Positions 12,915 through 25,421 of a stretch of 64,000 bases of DNA are shown here, in pieces. Origin of the DNA: Eutypa lata (lineage: Eukaryota > Ascomycota > Sordariomycetes > Xylariales > Diatrypaceae). The notes under the pieces were generated by a model that had not been told where the DNA came from, searched no databases, and saw only the letters and a list, made by a program, of their open reading frames with translations. The first letter of the stretch is position 1, and every line of letters begins with the position of its first letter. The position numbers and the translations under genes were made by a program. Location: positions 2,108,001 to 2,172,000 of the forward strand of contig JAKULF010000004.1 of NCBI GenBank assembly GCA_022661535.1. The letters run 5' to 3'.

Positions 12915-13563
12915 GCTGAGAGAGTTCGGGCTGAGACGGTGCAACATATATATTTCTACTGGCTTATGAGTGTTTACGTTCGGCTACGTTGTTTGTACTG
13001 AGCAGTTCGTCGTACTCTGATCGGTTGGGATTCATAAGTACCCAACTAACTCATATGGGGGTTCGTCTTATGTCTCCAATGTATCGACTTAGTTCGTGCT
13101 CTTGAGGTCCTCTCTAATAAAGTGAAGCAAGCAGTGACATGAATTCATATGGAAATAGTCAAGCATAATACCGTATGATTATGGACCGTATTTTTACTCG
13201 ACTATAGAAGAATTTCAAGTTTCACCAACCAGACCTAGCATCTAATAAAATTTACACCATATCTTAGCCATTGGCGAGATTTTGATGCTCCGTCAGGAAA
13301 TCCACATGCTTTGAGAAACGTTCTGTGAGATTGTCCAATACCTAACTGACTGTTCATACATGTAAGTATGGAGCTGCTGGGGGTCGGACCACGGTATTGA
13401 AAAAGTGGATCTATAGGCTACCTCGATACATCCTCGCTGCCCAGATACCGTTAAGCCGAGAGTAAATAAAGTCATGTAAATATACATGCTTATATTCTGA
13501 TATCTTAACATTCAAACCCATTCCTAAGAGCACCCTAACAGAGAGAGTATTCCTATATAAAAA
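12915..13563. other. Intergenic region
   Basis: About 650 bp of AT-rich spacer between two genes on the same strand. No coding motif or repeat seen. Confidence 0.55.
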
Positions 13564-16500
13564 ATGGCTGACTCCCGTCCATGGGACACGATAAATACCC
13601 GCACAACGACATTTTGTTCCTTATGCGGTGTGCTCGTTGATCCTTGGCAAGATGACCTGACTGTTCACCCCGAGCTAAACTGGCTGAACGAGGTCCGTGT
13701 AGGTAAGTGGAGAATATATTAAGACAACTTAATATATATATATTTAGGTGAGCAATTACGGTTAGAGTAATGGACATTTGACATTTTTATAGTCCGGACC
13801 ACACGAATGGTCTCCGACCCGTTTGTGACAGGTGTGGGCTATCTGAACTTCCACCAAGAAGTCTGCGCACCGAGGGATGCGGCCCGTCGCTACGATGAGG
13901 AGCATGACCAAGGCCAGGACGACGAAGACGGTGGTCTGGGCTCCTTTCTCCAAGCTCATTCACACTTTAACACTTCCCACGAGTATTGGTGCTATGTCTT
14001 CCGTGAGTAGCTTTTCGAGCCATAACCCACACGTTCTCTATCTCACTACGAACCCCTAACTTTTTGGATCGTCTTAGACGACGCGTGTTGGGAGCTCCTC
14101 AGGGACCGCATTGATCCACAACGCCAGATTCCCGCCAATGTCGTAGGCCGGCACCTGTTCGCCCTTCTCTACAACACGCCGACGAACGGTGACGGTACGC
14201 TGGTGCCTGGGCACGATTATGGCGGCGCCTCCCAGTTTCAGCGCCCATCTAGGTATGGTTACTTCACAGTCGTGAATGCGTCCAAGCTGCCCTACCTTAC
14301 GGGAGATCCCCGAGAGGCACTGCAGAACGACAAGGATCACTTGTGGGAGGCTATCGAAGCTGCATCTACACCTTTTAAGCTCCCCGATTCCAAGTTAGGG
14401 AACTACAGCGACTCAGACATTTTCTGCTCGCTCCCAAACGAGATCGTTATGTTCATCTTCGAGCATCTGACGAGCGCTGATCTCTGTAACTTTCGCCTCG
14501 CTTCAAGATACGTCGCTGATCTATCATCACCGAATCTGTTGCCCCAAGACTTTTGGGCTAGTCGGTTCGGCCTCGGTTTCGAGATGGACTTCGTCTTAGC
14601 CGGCCCATTCTTCCCGCAACCACCGGCCCCCGTAGACTGGCGCCAACTCTACATCAAGGCCAAGGCGACCCTCAGCGACTCAGAGCTGTTTCCAGGTTTC
14701 CGAAACCGAAAACGCATATGGGGGAACTTGCATAACATCTCGGACGCCCTGCAACTTCGTATTGCAAACGAAGAGTGGATATCTGCTACTCCATACCAGG
14801 ACACGAATGTGAATATGCTTCCAGGCATGTCAATAGCGTCGTGTATCTCCGCGGATGTAGTTCTCGGTGGAGAAAGCACAGGATGCCTTGCGACTCGAGA
14901 TTTGGACGTGAGCTGTCGCCTGTTTGAAGCGCAGATTATGTTCATCCCCCGCGAAAAAATAGCACAGGGGTTGAAAATCGCGTTCTCCTCTATTTACTCA
15001 AACGGAAGATACTATATCAGCGGCATGCGGACATTGCCGCGGACTGGCTCTCGGGACAGCAAAGAAGAGCTACGCGTTGGCTTCATTAACCCACTTAAAG
15101 AACACCTGATCTCATTTCCTCCCGGGGGTTCACTCAGAACGGTAGAAGTCGCCGTCGCTGCTCAAGGGATTACCGGACTGAGGTTCATCAAGAAAGGCCC
15201 TCAAGGCTCATCTTTCTTCCCCGTTGGGGACCTAACACCCCGTGATCCTAATAGTGGCATAGGTAAGCTCGAAATAAGCGAAGGCTCGTCGTGCACAGGT
15301 GTGGCTATCGGGCTTGATGTGAGTATTAATTCGGGATTCAAAGTGTCAGAGGAACTAATGGCGTAAATAGGCGTGTAAGATCATCTCTATGTCTCTGACC
15401 GAAAAGTCAGATGGGCCTAGCTTGGACTCTCCTTTTGTGGTTTCCGTTTCTGAAAAGTTACGCCACGATGTTGAGATATGGAACCCATCCATACCAAAGG
15501 ACAGCCCTGAATGGTGTCCCTGCACTCCAACCTTCACAAAGTTGCGGCCGCAGGCGTTCAACCTCTGTTTTGACATGGATTTCGGCGGTGCGGATGGCCA
15601 GCTACTTCGACAACTGACCCGGGTAGACATGGTAATGGGTAGCTATCCTGCAGTGTTTATGGGGATGACTTTTGTCTACGCTGACGGGAGCCAACGTTCT
15701 TATGGACGCCGTCACAACCTCATTGACAAAACAATCAATGCCGCCGGAGTCGAACAAGCATTCTATATCGATGGGCCCAATGGAGAAGTTATTACTAAGG
15801 TTATGGCTTCATACTTCCGAGGCAAAATAGTCGAAGGAATATCGGTAAGGAAATGCTCTCATCGTCCGTATCATAGGCTTATCACCACGTTGCGTGGAAG
15901 CTGTTATTAGAATATGACTACTAACCTTTCAACATAAAAAGTTTCTCACCAACAAGGGAAGATCGGCGGAGTTCCGTCTTCGTGGACGGGTGGATTGTGG
16001 ATCATATCCAAAGCCCCTCGATTACGTTACCATTGAACCGAAAAAAGGAGAGCTCTTCACAGCTTTCTGCGCCAAAGTGGAGGTGGGGAGCCATACTTAC
16101 TCTACTCGAGAGTGCTTTACTGATAAAATCTCACGCATACAGTCTCCCGGTAGCTACTTCTCTGCGTTTGGGGGTCGCAGCCAAGTTATAAGCGATAATT
16201 CTTTGACGGAGTTCTCATCACAGAGCCCAGACATCCCGCATAGCCTCCCGATCACCGAAGAGATGCTAAAGTCTGCGGAGGAGATGATGGCGTACCCCCG
16301 GGGCTTCGCCTTCACGGCCGCGGACCTGCACAACGTCAAGAGGATCCGGGTCTCGCTCGGCGGCGGCGTCGGAGGGGAGGGCCGCTCGTCACACTCACGC
16401 TCGGAGAAGAACATCTCCGGCCTCTGGCTCGAGTACCACGACTCGCAGACGCCGGCCATACTGGGGCAGTGGCAATGGGGGTCCCAGAAGCACCAGCCCC

Positions 16501-17795
16501 ACGAAGAAGATTCCCTCATGCGGGAGCTGGAACTAGAGCTGGAGCCTGGGGACCGCGTCACGCAGATGACCACCTGGCACGACTACACGAATAGCTACAA
16601 GCGGGTCAAGTTCGGCCCCATCGTGAAGCTGCGCCTCGGCACAGCGCGCGGTATCACGAAGGACTTCCTGAACCCACTGTCGACGACCGGGAAGGTGTGC
16701 TTGTTTTACCGCGAGAACCCGTACGAGGAACTGGTATGCTATGCACCCCCCATAAAAAGAGACCTAAAGAAGTTGTAAAGCAAGCACCTATTTTTTCCCC
16801 GAGCTAACAAGACGACCTCCTCCAGCATGCCATCCTCTGGGGCTGCAACTACGAATGGGACCACGTCCGCGCCCTGTACGCGCCCAAGGCGGCAGGAACT
16901 CGCGGGAGGGACCCGTTCGTCATGGTCCCGTCGGGTCCGCGGTCGCCGGCTGGCGCCCCCTGGATGGTGACGGAGAAGGCGTTCCTGGTCGAGACCACCA
17001 GGGACGGGCGGCGGCCTAACCCCGTCGTCGCCATCGAGGTCTCGTACAAGGACCTCGGTAGCGAGCCTGCGGGACTGACGCTCGTCTACGCGGAGGACGA
17101 CGCTGCCGAGGTCACCCTCGGCGCCCGGGGCCGGCGCGCCCAGAGGATAGACCTCCTGCCTGGAGAGGCGCTCACGCGCATGGAGGTTGGGCTGTTGAGG
17201 GGGAATAAGGTCGCTACTCTTAGCGTATGTTTTCCCTTCTTTCAGTTTTCCTTTCATCGTTCACACGATTGTCATTCTGTCACCCCAGCCTAAACCCTGA
17301 TACATCCCCGCCACCCCTTTTATCTATCCCATTAAACCACCAATCACACAAATACTTCAATACGCTCGAATTAGAACAGGACTACCTCCCCGAAATTAAA
17401 ATATTTAGCTGTTTCTATATACAAATCAACTAACTATACAGTTCCACACGAGTGCCAATCGCGTCTTGTACTTCCGCGACAACCAGGGGCAAGCCCAACT
17501 GCTCCACGCCAAGGCCGCCTACCGCCTCGCAGCAGATGATACTGCTGCTGCCACCACCACCACCGACGAAGAGCCTTCCGGGTCGCACTGCAAAAATGCC
17601 AAGGAAATCGTTTGCGCTGATGGCGTAGCACCGGGAGGCGCGGTTGAGGACGAGGTGAAGATGATTCGGGTCGAGGACCATCCCCACAGTGGCCCCTTTG
17701 TTGGGTTCTGGGCCGTGCCGAAGCGCCGCGACCGCTCGTTGCGGTATCTGATGTTTGGGCCTATTTTCGAGGCACTGGGCGGTGAGGGTGAGTAA
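13564..17795 (+). CDS. Large F-box protein (DUF7600-type), seven exons
   Basis: Seven exons fit one continuous 1202-codon frame: 13564-13702, 13793-14002, 14078-15318, 15371-15844, 15942-16733, 16826-17224 and 17442-17795. All introns are GT-AG, and phases agree at every junction. The N-terminus has a Cys-rich start (FCSLCGVLVDPW). An F-box follows at about residues 234-275 (SLPNEIVMFIFEHLTSADLC). The rest is a long region typical of fungal F-box proteins with a DUF7600-like C-terminal part, including GHDYGGASQFQ, QAFNLCFDMDFGG, ISGLWLEYHD and FGPIVKLRLG. F-box proteins recruit substrates to SCF ubiquitin ligases; the substrate is unknown. The last intron (217 nt) is longer than the others. 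Exons 5-6 between about 16270 and 17220 are markedly GC-rich. Reading only the uninterrupted frames would wrongly split it into several genes. Confidence 0.85.
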
Positions 17796-18437
17796 TCATT
17801 ATCGGGGGGGAATAGACAGGGGTTTTTGTGGCAAATAGATACAGCTACAGTAGCCTTTAGAAAGGAGGTCTACCTCATTGCTTACATAGCTATGAGCGGT
17901 GTGAGGAATTTGGTAAATATCATCCATACTCCAATTATACAAGAGCGTCGTGAGTCTCTAAACGGGTTTTTTGATAATACTAAATGAGGATTCTAGCTCG
18001 AGTAAGAAGTGATAAGAAAGTGAAAAAGGTTATTACCTTTTCGTACTTACTCCAATGCAGAATATCCTTAACATTACTTGTTATACTAACGAGCTTATAA
18101 TTTATAAATTTATATATTGAATGTAACGTATATTAATCTTTTTTATTAATTTCTTTTTTTATATTAAAAACAACAACGTAAAATTTAATTACAAAGTTGA
18201 CTTATGCCTCTGCCTTAGTTAGGGCAAGCGAATCCTTAGGTTGCCCCAATCAAGCATGTTAAGCGTCTCTGAATCCCTGGCTAGATCGGAGGGCATTTGG
18301 GATGAGATTATTGTATCAAATCGACATTGACAGCCAAACATACTAATCAAAGCAAAAGAGCTCAATTGGGCTTGGCAACAGACTATCTAATAACACACTA
18401 GACTAGAGCATCTACTTTGTCCTTGCCTGCAGCGCCT
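17796..18437. other. AT-rich intergenic region between convergent genes
   Basis: This spacer lies between the 3' ends of the F-box gene (+) and the GMC gene (-). From 18060 to 18200 it is nearly pure A/T with runs of ATTTTTTAT type. An imperfect inverted repeat (AAAAAGGT/ACCTTTT) sits at 18023-18041. No gene is visible. Confidence 0.6.
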
Positions 18438-20341
18438 TCACATACCTCCGTAGCTGTTCTTGATCACATCGGCAGCACGCTCTGCCACCGCATACACGGT
18501 GGTTTGGCAGTTTCCACGGGTTGCTAGTGGAATTACACTAGAATCTACGATTCGCAATCCCTCGACACCGTATACTAGTAGGTCGGGGTTGACGACACCC
18601 CCGCGTTCCTCGGGTAGCATGGCACATGTGCTTGTCGGATGCCAACAGCTCAGCCCTGACTTCTTGGTGTACTGCTTCGCATCCTCCAAGCTGCTGAGGT
18701 CCATCGGCGCTCCATAGTTACGCCTCCCATCTGGCTTGAGGTATTTGGTGAGTGGTGGCGAGTGCACGATCTTCTCTATGTACTGCAAGAAACGTGCGAG
18801 CACTTCGAGATCCAATGGATGCTCCAGGTAGCGAGGGTTGATCACTGGCTTGGCGGTAGGGTTAGCCGAACTGATGTGCGAGCTACCACGACTTAGAGGG
18901 TAGAGAAGAGCGGCACAGATGGTGAGAAAATTGCCAGGAGCACTATCGTCGCCGTGGTTGATGATACTAGCACCCGCGCCTGTCGGTATCACATTGCAGC
19001 GTGATGGGTACGTGAATAGGCTACCAACGCCCTCTGCAGGAGTACCGAGGACGCGATGCACGAAGGATGCATGAAAAGGAGAGAATGGCCCGGGTGTAGC
19101 ATCTCCAGTCATAGTGGACAAAACATGATCCAGGGTCGCTTTTCCACCTGGACCTTGGAAGTCAGGCAAAGGCAAGATAGATCCCACGAAATTTCCGTTC
19201 GTGGCAAATGGCCCAGACTTCTCGTCCTTGTACTGCTGCATAGCAGCATGGACAGCGTCCGGTTCTTGACGGCTCAGAGCGTCCAAGGTCTTGACACCGT
19301 CGACGACTTCGAAGCTCATGCTGGTGTTGGGGTGGTCTTGAAGGTTTTCGCCGACATTTGTATTGTCAACGATGACCGTGATTCCGAGTGGTTCGAGATG
19401 CTCTCGCGACCCAATACCAGATAGTTCGAGGATTTTCGGAGTGCCAAAGGCTCCCGCTGCAAGGATGATCTCCTTGTCCGGAGTGATAGTCCTCAGAACA
19501 TTATCCTCGTTGCGCACTTGGACACCAATGGCCTTTGGTTTGCCACTTGACGTGTCAAAGATGAGCTTCTCCACGGTAGCACCCTGTTCGATATGCAGAT
19601 TGGCACGACCCTTGGCTGGCTGCAGGTAGGCTGAGACAACATCGCTGCGCGTTTTAGACACAGGATCAATGTTCATGGCGTTGATGTAGCCACCGCTAAA
19701 CTGGCCGGAGAAAGGGTCACCAGAGGCAGGGTAGCCCAGGGCTGCCAGAGTGTCAACCCAGGCAGCAGGCAGCGGATCATCAGTTTCCTCTGGGAAGCTG
19801 GCTTGCACTGGGCCGCTCGTACCCCGTACGGAGTCGTCGATGTAGCTGAGGCGCAAATGCTCACAAGCAGCAGGGGACGGACGGGTCAAGGTGTAGGACT
19901 TTCTGTAGTAGGGTGCGAGGGTCTCCCAATCCCAGCCTGGGTTTCCAAACTCAGCCCAAGCATCAACAGCACTCTTGGAGTTGGCTACAAACGCCTCTCC
20001 GTTAATGGCGCTGGATCCGCCAAGCATCTTTCCCTGTGAGAGGGGAACAACCTTGCCATCGAAGCCTTTCTGTTCATGGTCACACATGTCAGTCTTTGCC
20101 CGAAGGCTAGGTCCATCCGGTGCATTCTCACCTGTTCAGAGCTTCGATAGTCCCAGTCAAAGTCATCCTGGCCGAGAAGGGAGATCCAAAATGCTGGGGT
20201 GTGGATGCGAGGGTCAGAGCTGTGATCTTTGCCGGCTTCTAGTACCACAACAGTAGTTTCTGGATTTTCTGTCAGGCGCGTGGCGACAACCAGTCCTGCT
20301 AGACCGCCTCCGACAACGACAAAGTCGGGCTTGGAATCCAT
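18438..20341 (-). CDS. GMC-family FAD oxidoreductase
   Basis: Exon 1 is 20132-20341 and exon 2 is 18438-20069 on the minus strand. The 62-nt intron is GT-AG and the total is 613 residues, the usual GMC size. The ADP-binding loop is at residues 8-17 (VVVGGGLAGL). The first GMC signature follows the intron (GKMLGGSSAINGEAFV) and the second is FGTPKILELSGIG. Near the C-terminus the catalytic pair is His547 (SCWHPTSTCAM) and Asn590 (TRGNCQTT); a His-Asn pair is found in some GMC oxidases, such as choline oxidase, rather than the His-His of others. There is no signal peptide, so it is probably intracellular. It is head-to-head with a diterpene synthase relic 670 bp away, which suggests it once acted on a terpenoid, but nothing in the sequence fixes the substrate. 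No stop or frameshift is seen. Confidence 0.9.
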
Positions 20342-21011
20342 TCTAGCTTCGTGGCTGTGTATGGATAGAAAAAGAATTGCCGATAAGCACTCGTGAACTT
20401 CAAGATGTGCTGAGGGGGGAGGGAGGATGGAGGAGGGCGTGAAAGAATATAGAGAAAAGACAACCTGTTTGACCTGCTCGCTTTATTCGCTGGACGGCTG
20501 ATAAAAAATGGTCTGTCTGGTTATCCAGTCACAACTCACAGAAATGGCGGGAAAGAGAGCGGTGCTGCCAACCCTAAGTGGTGTCACCATAGGACTTTGA
20601 AGTTGCATCGAATCGCCAGTGTCTGCAAGCTGATGTTGTTGTTGGTGTTGGTATGCTGCTGTCTATTGCCTGCAGGCGCTAAAATTCGGCCCCCGATTGT
20701 GCTACCCCCGCACTGCGTATTACTATGTAGAGATACATTGCAAGTCAGATATCTGCAAGGTGATTCATGCATGGCTATGTTTAGCACTTTACCAACATGA
20801 GGCTCCGCTGTTCACTGCTGCAGTGGATGCCCAACAACCCCGTTTTGGTCAATTACAGGCTTTGAGACAATCTTTTCCACCCCGAAGTTATGCATTTATC
20901 ATAATACCGGCTGCCTTCATACCACAATGGCCACGCTCAGGATTTACGAGGTTCATGGCTCTGGAACGCTCCGTGATAAGTCTGCTGTGATAAGTCTGCC
21001 CATGTCTTGCC
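20342..21011. promoter_or_regulatory. Bidirectional promoter region, GMC gene / terpene synthase relic
   Basis: These 670 bp separate the divergent starts of the GMC gene (-) and the diterpene synthase relic (+). Both promoters must lie here if the gene pair was co-regulated, as is common in fungal secondary-metabolite clusters. I see no confident cluster-regulator site. The call rests on geometry only. Confidence 0.4.
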
Positions 21012-22368
21012 ATGGCGCCCTTGAACATGGATATACAACCAGTGACAGACCAGAGACGGAACCTAGAGGCCCAAGCGAGGTGCTTGCTGGAGACCACCGT
21101 GGAAGGTTATGACAAGACTTATGGCACAGGCTCGATGAGTTGCACAGTATACGATACGGCATGGGCATCTCTAGTCAAGAAGAAAGTCGGATGCGAAGAA
21201 CAATGGCTGTTTCCCGAGTCCTTCTATTATCTCCTCGAGACGCAGTCCAACGACGGCAGTTGGGGGTGCGTGCCAACATTATCGCAGATAGACGGTATAC
21301 TGAGCACTGCTGCTGCCCTAATTTCGCTTCGTCGACACGAGGCAGAGCCGCTGCAGCTGCATAATGTTTCGAGACTCCATACGCGTATACACAAAGCAGC
21401 ATTATCATTACGAAGCCAGCTTGCCGAGTGGTGCGTGGAGAGAACGACTCATGTTGGCTTTGAAGTCATTGTTCCAGCGCTTCTCGAAATGCTGGGAGAG
21501 GCCGACATGGATTTCCCAGGCATGGTAAAACTGGAAAGGCTCAAGACCGAGAAGCTATCCAAATTCTGACCGGCACTCTTGTATGGACCTGAAAAATGCA
21601 CCATACTTCACTCGCTGGAGGCATTCATCGGGGGGATCAACTTCGACAAAGTGGCACATCACAAACTCCAAGGATCCATGATGGCCTCTCCGTCTTCTAC
21701 AGCAGCGTACCTAATGAACGTATCACACTGGGATGATGAGGCTGAAGCATATCTCAGACATGTCATACACGCAAAGACCAGTTCCGGAATCAGTGGCGTC
21801 CCCAGTGCATATCCATCTACTTATTTCGAATATTCATGGGTACGTGCTCCAGACCAACGTTGCTTCACCCAGCCGATAATGGTCGAAAGCTGACAAAGCC
21901 AGATTCTGTCGACACTCCTACGTTCGGGCTTCTCAGCTCGGGACTTAGAGTCCTGTGCACTACGGCAGATGGTGGAAATTCTCACTAGTGCATTTCTTGA
22001 CGCGGGTGCAAAATGACTACGGATCGACTTTCCGTGATAGCGTGGATCGAAATCTGAATTCCATCCACTTTCGAGAGTTTGCACAGACACCGAGCAGCTT
22101 TCGTCTGGATGCACTGGACGCGAAGAAAGCGCTGCGGAAGCTTGCTGATTATGAGCGCGAATTCCAGGATAAAGCATGGGATCACCTGACGGAAGAAATG
22201 CATTCCCTAGCCATTCATGATCCGGCGCTTAGGAGTAGGAATTCAAGACAGATGGAGATCTTGAAATTGTTTTGTTCCGTCGCAGAACTATACGGCCAGA
22301 TCTACATGGTACGCGACATGACTAACCGCAAGGGCCAACAGGCACCGCCGATGGTGTATACGCAATGA
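21012..22368 (+). pseudogene. Diterpene synthase (CPS/KS type) relic, internally deleted
   Basis: The first 280 codons match the N-terminus of fungal bifunctional copalyl diphosphate/kaurene-type synthases: [28 protein letters not shown] and [17 protein letters not shown] at 21567-21569 interrupts the frame just before PALLYG, where relatives carry Arg, so CGA-to-TGA is likely. An intron at 21840-21902 fits after EYSW, and the frame continues with STLLRSGFSARDLES. Near 22005 the sequence jumps, with a frame change, to the extreme C-terminus of the same family (NDYGSTFRDS, RNLNSIHF, LADYERE) and ends at 22366-22368. About 550 residues are missing compared with the roughly 950-residue family, and both catalytic centres (DxDD of class II and DDxxD of class I) fall in the deleted part. 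It cannot be functional. Its neighbour is a divergent GMC oxidoreductase. Confidence 0.88.
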
Positions 22369-23491
22369 GAAGAGTGTGGAATACCATTAGGATATGTTGA
22401 GACGGAGGGTGATATCTATCAGGGCTCAACTTTCATTTGGTACACAGTGGTTTGAGAGGGGGATACAGTCTTGCTTTGCCCCTTCGTTTAAAGTGAGGCC
22501 TACATGAGTGTGCCTTGTTGCCGAAGAGCCAGTCATTTCTATTCAGTCTATCGTTGCTTTACTTCATAGAATCATGAAATTCCGCATAGATCGATTCCTG
22601 TCCTTTATTAATTGTAAATCACTGGCAGTACAAATCAGCTCCCCCGTTACCGGCTTTTGAGTACCTTTTGATGCTTGGTGCTGTTCACATTACAAGATGA
22701 TTTAGATCACGATGCAAGGTCTCGCAGATTATTAACTAGAGCTTGAACTGGGCTCGCCATGAAGTTAATAATTACTTCTCGTCGTGGTCGGGAGATGCAT
22801 GTCCCTTCTGTCCCAGTTATTTTGTCACCCAGTCGAAGGACGCGTATTACAAGCTGCTGCGGTGGCACCGCAATAGGGGAAATGGCTGGGCTAAATGGCA
22901 TTTACTATTTAATTTTAATTTTAATTCTTTTTTTAAAAAGATTTGCTTTTATCAGTTATAAAACTTTCTTTTTTATTATAATAGTTGAATACAAATAAGG
23001 TATTTTTCGATATAATATATTTTATAATCTTAAATATTTATAAAATGCTGCCAATCTTATGTTAAAATAAGTAAATTATTTTTAAAGGGTATAAAAGAGG
23101 TAAAAAGCTTTTAAAATGAAGAACATTAACTGCAAAGCAGCAGCAAGGTATAGCAGGCTATATTATCTGGCCTTGACCTAGATACGAATACAAAACTAAG
23201 CTTCCTCGCAGTACCTGACCTACAGCTATATTCTGACACGTTCTGTTTATATAAATAAAGAGGTCTAAATAAATTAAGAAACGATAGCTTGGTTTAAATT
23301 TCCAATTAATGCATATGATAAATGACGGCTGATATATGACCGGTAATGCACATGACAAATGATCACTGATATATTACAGTATTGGACGTAAGGTGAGTCC
23401 ATTTCACATCATATGTGTCCAGCGTCACCCGGTTAATAAATCTAATCTATTAATCCATAGACGTTTCAATTCTCGTACATTAGCCCACAAT
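22369..23491. other. Intergenic region with AT-rich block
   Basis: About 1.1 kb. From 22895 to 23110 it is dominated by A/T runs, resembling old RIP-mutated repeat DNA, but I could not identify an element or terminal repeats. No gene is visible. Confidence 0.55.
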
Positions 23492-25421
23492 ATGCCAGAC
23501 CGTCCCGTCTCCCCATTTTGTCCTAACTGCCTAAGCCTAAACCCAGATCAACATATTGCTCTCTGAAATGAAGGAGTTCCTGAAAGTTCAATGCGTGAGA
23601 TTGAAAGGCGCGAGGTCAAGGGATATCGGAACTATGAGGACACGCTGATTTATATAGCAATTCAGAAGGAGGTGGATGCACTAAGGAAGAGCACCAAAAA
23701 GGGATGTCCTATATGCGACCTGCTCTTTAGAATTTGGACTTTCTTCACCGAGTCGAAGTTTTTCCTCTCCAGTTTAAATATTTCCTTTTTCGATACAACG
23801 ATCACTAAGCCAGCTAGATCTTCTTATCTCTACCTTCCGCAATCGCCCGTAACTCCCGAGATGTTTATATTACCATATCATTTACAGCTTTACACGAAAT
23901 TCGGTAAGACAGATCGCAGTATCAATGGCACCCTAGAAGTTAACTAGAATACAGGAGACGGTCAACTTTGGAATCAAATCCAACCACTTCCTGAGATATG
24001 CTCTGATCGTCTCTCAGACCCTAGCTTGGCTTTCTTTAATAAATGTATATCGGAATGTCGCCAAAGCCACACGCGTTGCCGCCGAACATCTACGATACTA
24101 CCTTCAAAGCGGATCCTTGATGCGGGCAAGGAGGGGCAAAACTATATTCAACTTATGGAGAGTAGTGGAGTCCCTGAGGGTGTTGAGTATATCGCCTTGA
24201 GCTACTGCTGGGGCAAAGACGGCAAGTTGAAGACTAAGAAGGAAACTAAAAGGGCCATGGAACAGGGGATTATGACTTCCAGACTGCCCCTGGCAATCTT
24301 CGATGCCGTTATGTACACAAGGGCTTTGGGCTTACGATATTTATGGATTGACGCTCTCTGCATCATCCAGGATGACGAAGAAGACTGGAGCAATGAATCA
24401 GCTATCATGAATGATATCTACGCCAACGCTCTCCTGACATTAGCTGCGGAGTGCTCAGCGTCAGTGGATCAAGGCTTCGTTCAGTGCACTGACGAGCATG
24501 GAAAGATCGCGACACAACCTCAGAATAGGTTCAAATCATTAGAGATTGGCGATGACGGCCGGAATGTTCTGGTCCAGGCAAGAGCCCTGCCCCAGTATGG
24601 ATACATTATTGGATATAGTACCTGGTCTCAACGCGGCTGGACCTTACAGGAGGAGGTCCTTTCCACTCGACTTCTGAGTTTCAGATTCGAGCTCCAGTGG
24701 ACATGCCAGGAAAGCCGTATCCGTGAGTCTGACTCTTTTGGCAGCATGCTACACTTAAAATTCATCAGGTCCACTCATCTAAGGACCGTAAGCAGCCCAC
24801 AAGATGCCTTCGTAGAGTGGCAAAAGCTGGTGCTCAACTATACCGAGAGAAAACTTACTGATTATCGCGATAAACTTCCCGCTATATCTGGTGTTGCCAA
24901 GGCCATCCATCAAACTACCGGCTCATCTTATATCGCCGGCATCTGGGCCGATAATTTTTCCGCGGACATCCTTTGGTACAGCTTGGATCCTAAAAAGACG
25001 ATGAATGAAACCTCGTTTATTGCCCCCTCCTTCTCATGGGCTTCGGTGAATTCTACAACTCCCAATTTTGATTTTGATATGGGTCCTGAATCCCGGTATC
25101 ATCCTGTAGCAATGCTTACATGGTCCCATACTGTGCCCATAGGTAACAGTCAATTCGGCCAAATTGAGAGCGGTTTCATAATTCTAAAAGCGCCACTATT
25201 GTCAACGTCGTTGAAGGCAATTGATGTCTCTCTTGAGAGCATAATCTCACCCTACCGCCAGAATATATCTTGGTATCCAGAAACCGACCTCAGCGCAATA
25301 GAGATTACCGATCAAGACAAGACGCTCTAGTGGTCTGCTTGTAGTTGGCACCAGGCAACGACGATTGATGGGTCCTCTTCCACCTTGGGCATAAGCGACA
25401 TATCAACTCGAGACCCTAAAT

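Noticed and set aside
12147..12947. Antisense ORFs over the SH3 gene
   Set aside because: Low-complexity Arg/Val/Leu products of GC-rich coding DNA on the other strand.
15389..15910. Separate gene of 173 codons
   Set aside because: It is exon 4 of the F-box gene; introns at 15319-15370 and 15845-15941 join it in phase to its neighbours.
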